The position numbers and the translations under genes were made by a program. A stretch of DNA of 64,000 bases. Source: JAKVBH01 sp049800955. Its GTDB lineage: Bacteria > Pseudomonadota > Alphaproteobacteria > Rhodobacterales > Rhodobacteraceae. Below, piece after piece: positions 61,008-64,000 of this stretch; the stretch's first letter is position 1, and every line of letters begins with the position of its first letter. The notes below the pieces were generated by a model, which had not been told where the DNA came from, ran no database searches, and saw nothing but the letters and a program-made list of their open reading frames with translations. The stretch is taken from positions 1,240,001 to 1,304,000 of the forward strand of contig NZ_JBNAGA010000002.1 in NCBI RefSeq assembly GCF_049800955.1, written 5' to 3'.

Positions 61008-63857
61008 TTAATCCTGATTTGGAATTCCGAGCTCGGCCCGAAGCTCTCGCGGCGCTGGCGAAGTCAAATCCCATTGCACCTCAATCGGTTTTTCACCTTC
61101 CCAACTGATAAACTCAGGCTGTCCGCAATAGATAAACGGATTGACCTTTCCATTCACCTTGTTACCGCGCCGGATGAATAAATGCACTTCATGACCTTCC
61201 TCACCGCTGATAATCCTGCCGTGTTTGCTGTCCTGCCGCGTCTGGTTTTGGCTGAACCATTTCAGCCGTGACGGGCTGAGGAATGCATTTTTGTAGGTCA
61301 GGTCCTGGGTCGAGACATTGGCGAGAAGGATCATGATCTTCTTTTCGGGCAGCGCCTTCATCCCGGTGCGCCAGACGTTTTGCTTGTACTCTTCGCCAAA
61401 GAACTCGGCGATGTCAGGCACGCAATAGCGCTGCCAAAGCTCCAGAGCCTGTGGCTTGCCGAAAAAGGTCGCGGACGCCTCGGCGGCCTCGCGCACGATG
61501 GGCGTTTCCGCCAAGCGCCATTCGACCAACTCGCGCACAAGCGGTTCCAACTCGCCGGAGGCGTCAGGTCGCGCCAGCCGTAAGCTGTCGCTGCCCTGCG
61601 CCAGGTGCGAGTTGAACGCCAGCTCTGACGCTCCTTCGCTCGGCTGCCGTCCTGCTACCACGTCGCGCAAGCCGGTCAAGGCGGCGCGGGACAAACCCTT
61701 GGGCCGTTCTATCTCGCCTAACAAGCGCCCGTGGGTGGCGAAGGGACGTTCGGGCAATGGGTCGCCCATGTCCCGTACGAAGTCGAACCAGCCGCCGTGG
61801 CCGGAAGCGCGGGGATCGAAACCGTTACGGAAAACTTCGACCGCGGTGGGACGGATGTCGTTCCGGTCCCGGAAGTCGAGATAGAAGGCTTCGAGCTCAG
61901 CCGCGCCCTCTTTCGGGCGGAGGAGATTGCGCAGGATGTCGATGACCTCGAGCTCATAGGTAATCTCGCAGCCTTGGGGCATCTGGAATTCGCCGGCTTG
62001 AAGCGCCTCCAGCTTGGTCGAGATCGAGCGTTCCCCTGCGCCCGCCTGCAAAAGGGTCGCGACCTTGGTCAGGAAGCTGCGGTGATTGCCGATGTAGTCG
62101 ATGACCTGCAGAACCTTACCTTCGACGCGGCGCAGGCCACGGCCGAGCTGCTGCAGCCAGATGATCGCGCTTTCGGTGGGGCGCAGCATCAAGACGGTGC
62201 CAATCTCGGGCACGTCCACGCCTTCGTTGAACATATCGACCGCGAAGAGGATGTCGATCTCGCCGCGACCAAGCGCTGCCAGGGAACTTGCTCGAGGCGC
62301 GGAGCTCTGGCCCGAATGGACGGCAACAGCGTTTAGGCCGGCCGTGCGGAAGTAGTCCGCCATGTAGTCGGCGTGGCGCATGGAGCAGCAAAAGCCGATC
62401 GCGGGGCCGCTTGCACGTTTACGGTATTGATCCAGCGCGTTCAGCGCCCGCGCCTCGGTGGCCAGGGCCGCGTCCAGCGCAGTGGGATCGAACTGGCCGG
62501 AGCGCCAGGGGATCTGGGCGTAGTCCACGTCATCCGGCACGCCGAAATAGTGGAAGGGCGACAGATGTCCCGCGTTGATCCCGCGAAACAGGTCGCATTC
62601 GTAGACGAGGTTTTCGCCGCAAAGGCTAAGCAAGTCGGCGCCGTCCGTCCGGTCTGGCGTCGCGGTTAGACCCAGCAGGAAGCCGGGCGTGAAATACTCG
62701 ATCAGGTTCTGATAGGTGCGGGCGGCGGCATGGTGGAATTCATCAACCACGATATAGTTGAAATGGTCCCGGTCGAACTGGCGCAAATGTCCGACGCGGC
62801 CCAGCGTCTGGACCGAGGCGAAGAGGATTTCCGCATCCGCTTCTTTCTCGGTGCCCGTGTAGCGACCGAGCTTGGCCTCGGGGCGCACCTTGCGAAAGGC
62901 TGCCATCGCTTGGGTCAGGATTTCGTCGCGATGGGCAACGAAGAGGATGCGACCCGTCTTGGCGCGTATAGTGTCGAAGGCGGCGAGCCAGGTCTTGCCC
63001 AGTCCGGTAGCCAGCACGACGAGCCCGGCGCGGTGGCCGTTCGTACGGCTCTGAGCAAGTGCCGCAAGCGCCTCCTGCTGGATCGTGTGAGGCCGTGGCG
63101 GCGGACCTTCATCGGCGACGACGCGGGCGGTGAACTCAGGCATTGGCCTGGCCCTGCGGCGTTTCGCATAGGCTTCGATCCACGCCGCCGTGAGCGGCTT
63201 GACCTCAGGGCGTACCAGCAAGTCATCGAAAGCAGCGGCCACACTGTCCGCTGCATCCTCGGAATGCAGGTTCCATTCCACACCATCGGTCAGCGCCGAT
63301 TGGGACAGGTTCGAGCTACCAACAATCGCCGCCCCGCGTGCATCGGCGGCGCGGAACAGCCAGGCCTTGGGATGAAAGCTGAGGCCACCCGTCTCGAAAA
63401 CGAAAAGCTCCGCGCCTTCCAGGTCCAGCAGGCGCGCCAAAGCGGTCGGGTCGGTCGTGTCGAGATAGTCGCCCACCACGATCCTGAGCCGTCCGCCGCG
63501 CGCCAGCAGCTCACGGAACCAAGGCTCAAGCAGGGCCACGCCGCTGTCCATGGCGAAGGCAATTGCCAGATCGACCGAGTGCGCGGTGTCCAACCGTTCG
63601 GCGAGCAGAGGCAAGAGCGGATCGCGGCCGCCGGTCGTCAGGCGTACGCCACTGGCTTCCCGGAGGTGGAAATGGCCGTGATCGGATGAGGCAACGAAAC
63701 CAGCCGTGCCGTGACCAAGTGCGGCGCCGACCTCGGCCAGCATGGTCATCTGTTCCGGGCCGGTCAGGTCATCCCACACGGGCACATGCCGAGGGGCGGG
63801 GATTAATCCGGCCTCACGGTGCATGCAGATCGGGCAGGTGAGGCGCGGGTTAGTCAC
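61008..63857 (-). CDS. PLD-like/DEAD-box helicase with DUF3427
   Basis: 949 residues. A PLD domain (HPKAWLFRAADARGAAIVGSS, written here as HPKAWLFRAA and AIVGSSNLSQSAL, about 162-186) is followed by an SF2 helicase core: LATGLGKTWLAAF, VVDEFHHAAAR, GLTATPDRTDG, WLQQLGRGLRR. The C-terminal DUF3427 region (about 640-940) includes a PUA/EVE-like part (KIMILLANVSTQDLTY, EVHLFIRRGN). Such proteins are common in bacterial defence islands. GTG start at 63857, overlapping the stop of the upstream partial gene by GTGA; an in-frame cluster of cysteines near residues 9-12 (CPIC) may bind zinc. Confidence 0.88.
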   Translation of the reverse strand: MTNPRLTCPICMHREAGLIPAPRHVPVWDDLTGPEQMTMLAEVGAALGHGTAGFVASSDHGHFHLREASGVRLTTGGRDPLLPLLAERLDTAHSVDLAIAFAMDSGVALLEPWFRELLARGGRLRIVVGDYLDTTDPTALARLLDLEGAELFVFETGGLSFHPKAWLFRAADARGAAIVGSSNLSQSALTDGVEWNLHSEDAADSVAAAFDDLLVRPEVKPLTAAWIEAYAKRRRARPMPEFTARVVADEGPPPRPHTIQQEALAALAQSRTNGHRAGLVVLATGLGKTWLAAFDTIRAKTGRILFVAHRDEILTQAMAAFRKVRPEAKLGRYTGTEKEADAEILFASVQTLGRVGHLRQFDRDHFNYIVVDEFHHAAARTYQNLIEYFTPGFLLGLTATPDRTDGADLLSLCGENLVYECDLFRGINAGHLSPFHYFGVPDDVDYAQIPWRSGQFDPTALDAALATEARALNALDQYRKRASGPAIGFCCSMRHADYMADYFRTAGLNAVAVHSGQSSAPRASSLAALGRGEIDILFAVDMFNEGVDVPEIGTVLMLRPTESAIIWLQQLGRGLRRVEGKVLQVIDYIGNHRSFLTKVATLLQAGAGERSISTKLEALQAGEFQMPQGCEITYELEVIDILRNLLRPKEGAAELEAFYLDFRDRNDIRPTAVEVFRNGFDPRASGHGGWFDFVRDMGDPLPERPFATHGRLLGEIERPKGLSRAALTGLRDVVAGRQPSEGASELAFNSHLAQGSDSLRLARPDASGELEPLVRELVEWRLAETPIVREAAEASATFFGKPQALELWQRYCVPDIAEFFGEEYKQNVWRTGMKALPEKKIMILLANVSTQDLTYKNAFLSPSRLKWFSQNQTRQDSKHGRIISGEEGHEVHLFIRRGNKVNGKVNPFIYCGQPEFISWEGEKPIEVQWDLTSPAPRELRAELGIPNQD

Positions 63858-64000
63858 ACTCGTCCAGATTGATCTTTTCTACTGAGACCATTGGTAATGA
63901 TCGCCGCTGCCTTGTCCAGGCGCGGGGGCGATGCGGTGCCGGTAAGAGCTGTGATTTCCGGGCGTAATCCCCTTCGAAAAAGTGGGACAAAAATCCGAAA
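63854..64000 (-). CDS. Unidentified gene, 3' end only
   Basis: The frame is open from the right edge for 48 codons to TGA at 63854-63856 and reads PLFRRGLRPEITALTGTASP then RLDKAAAIITNGLSRKDQSG. It ends in a GTGA overlap with the DUF3427 helicase gene, which supports that it is a coupled upstream partner. Too little is visible to name it. Confidence 0.55.
   Translation of the reverse strand, partial: FRIFVPLFRRGLRPEITALTGTASPPRLDKAAAIITNGLSRKDQSGRV

Overview
The window looks like the chromosome of a marine Rhodobacterales bacterium (Roseobacter group, Alphaproteobacteria). The evidence is the pccB-pccA-mcm propionyl-CoA cluster with a PccR-type regulator, the betB-small membrane protein-betA arrangement, Roseobacter-type small lipoproteins, and a GC-rich hairpin element after the nuclease gene. 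This is inferred from gene content; no database was searched.

Positions 1-16200 are core chromosome. They hold the 3' part of a glycine betaine synthesis operon (betB, a small membrane protein, betA) and a secreted thermonuclease. Next comes the propionyl-CoA to succinyl-CoA pathway: methylmalonyl-CoA mutase, propionyl-CoA carboxylase alpha and beta, and the acyl-CoA-sensing regulator. TTTGCAAA operators lie in front of pccB and in front of the regulator gene. Between pccB and pccA sit three small lipoproteins, a cupin protein and hypothetical proteins.

At 16203 a tRNA-Phe gene marks the edge of a genomic island. Two integrative elements lie in tandem. Element 1 (16233-33243, about 17 kb) is bounded by a perfect 45-bp direct repeat of the tRNA 3' half. 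It looks like an integrative mobilizable element: tyrosine recombinase, excisionase-like protein, MobA/MobC with two genes nested inside mobA, and a replication-type protein. Its cargo is a type I restriction-modification operon with three extra genes, a HicA-like pair behind a 28-bp perfect palindrome, and a three-gene GHKL ATPase/STAS-like/membrane-protein operon.

Element 2 (33199 to about 54744) starts at the inner repeat and ends at a 15-bp remnant of the same att sequence. Its integrase has an in-frame stop. It carries a primase/helicase replication module next to a candidate iteron origin and a broken lipoprotein gene. It also has a complete non-coding transcription unit made of tandem hairpins. 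Its main cargo is a large six-gene operon of helicase, DUF4391, DNA methyltransferase, AlbA-type ATPase, Res-like helicase-nuclease and DUF4268 nuclease. A frameshifted AAA ATPase lies near the end. Both elements carry a close homologue of the same DUF4268 nuclease, in opposite orientations.

Positions 54745-64000 are further island DNA: a metallophosphoesterase gene with an internal stop, truncated by an intact IS3-family element; the 3' stub of an unrelated gene on the other side of that element; and an operon of two large phospholipase-D-like/helicase fusion proteins preceded by a gene that runs off the window.

Overall this is a stacked defence island. The older element shows several disabled genes (nonsense codons, frameshifts, an insertion), while its six-gene operon, replication genes and hairpin RNA unit remain intact.
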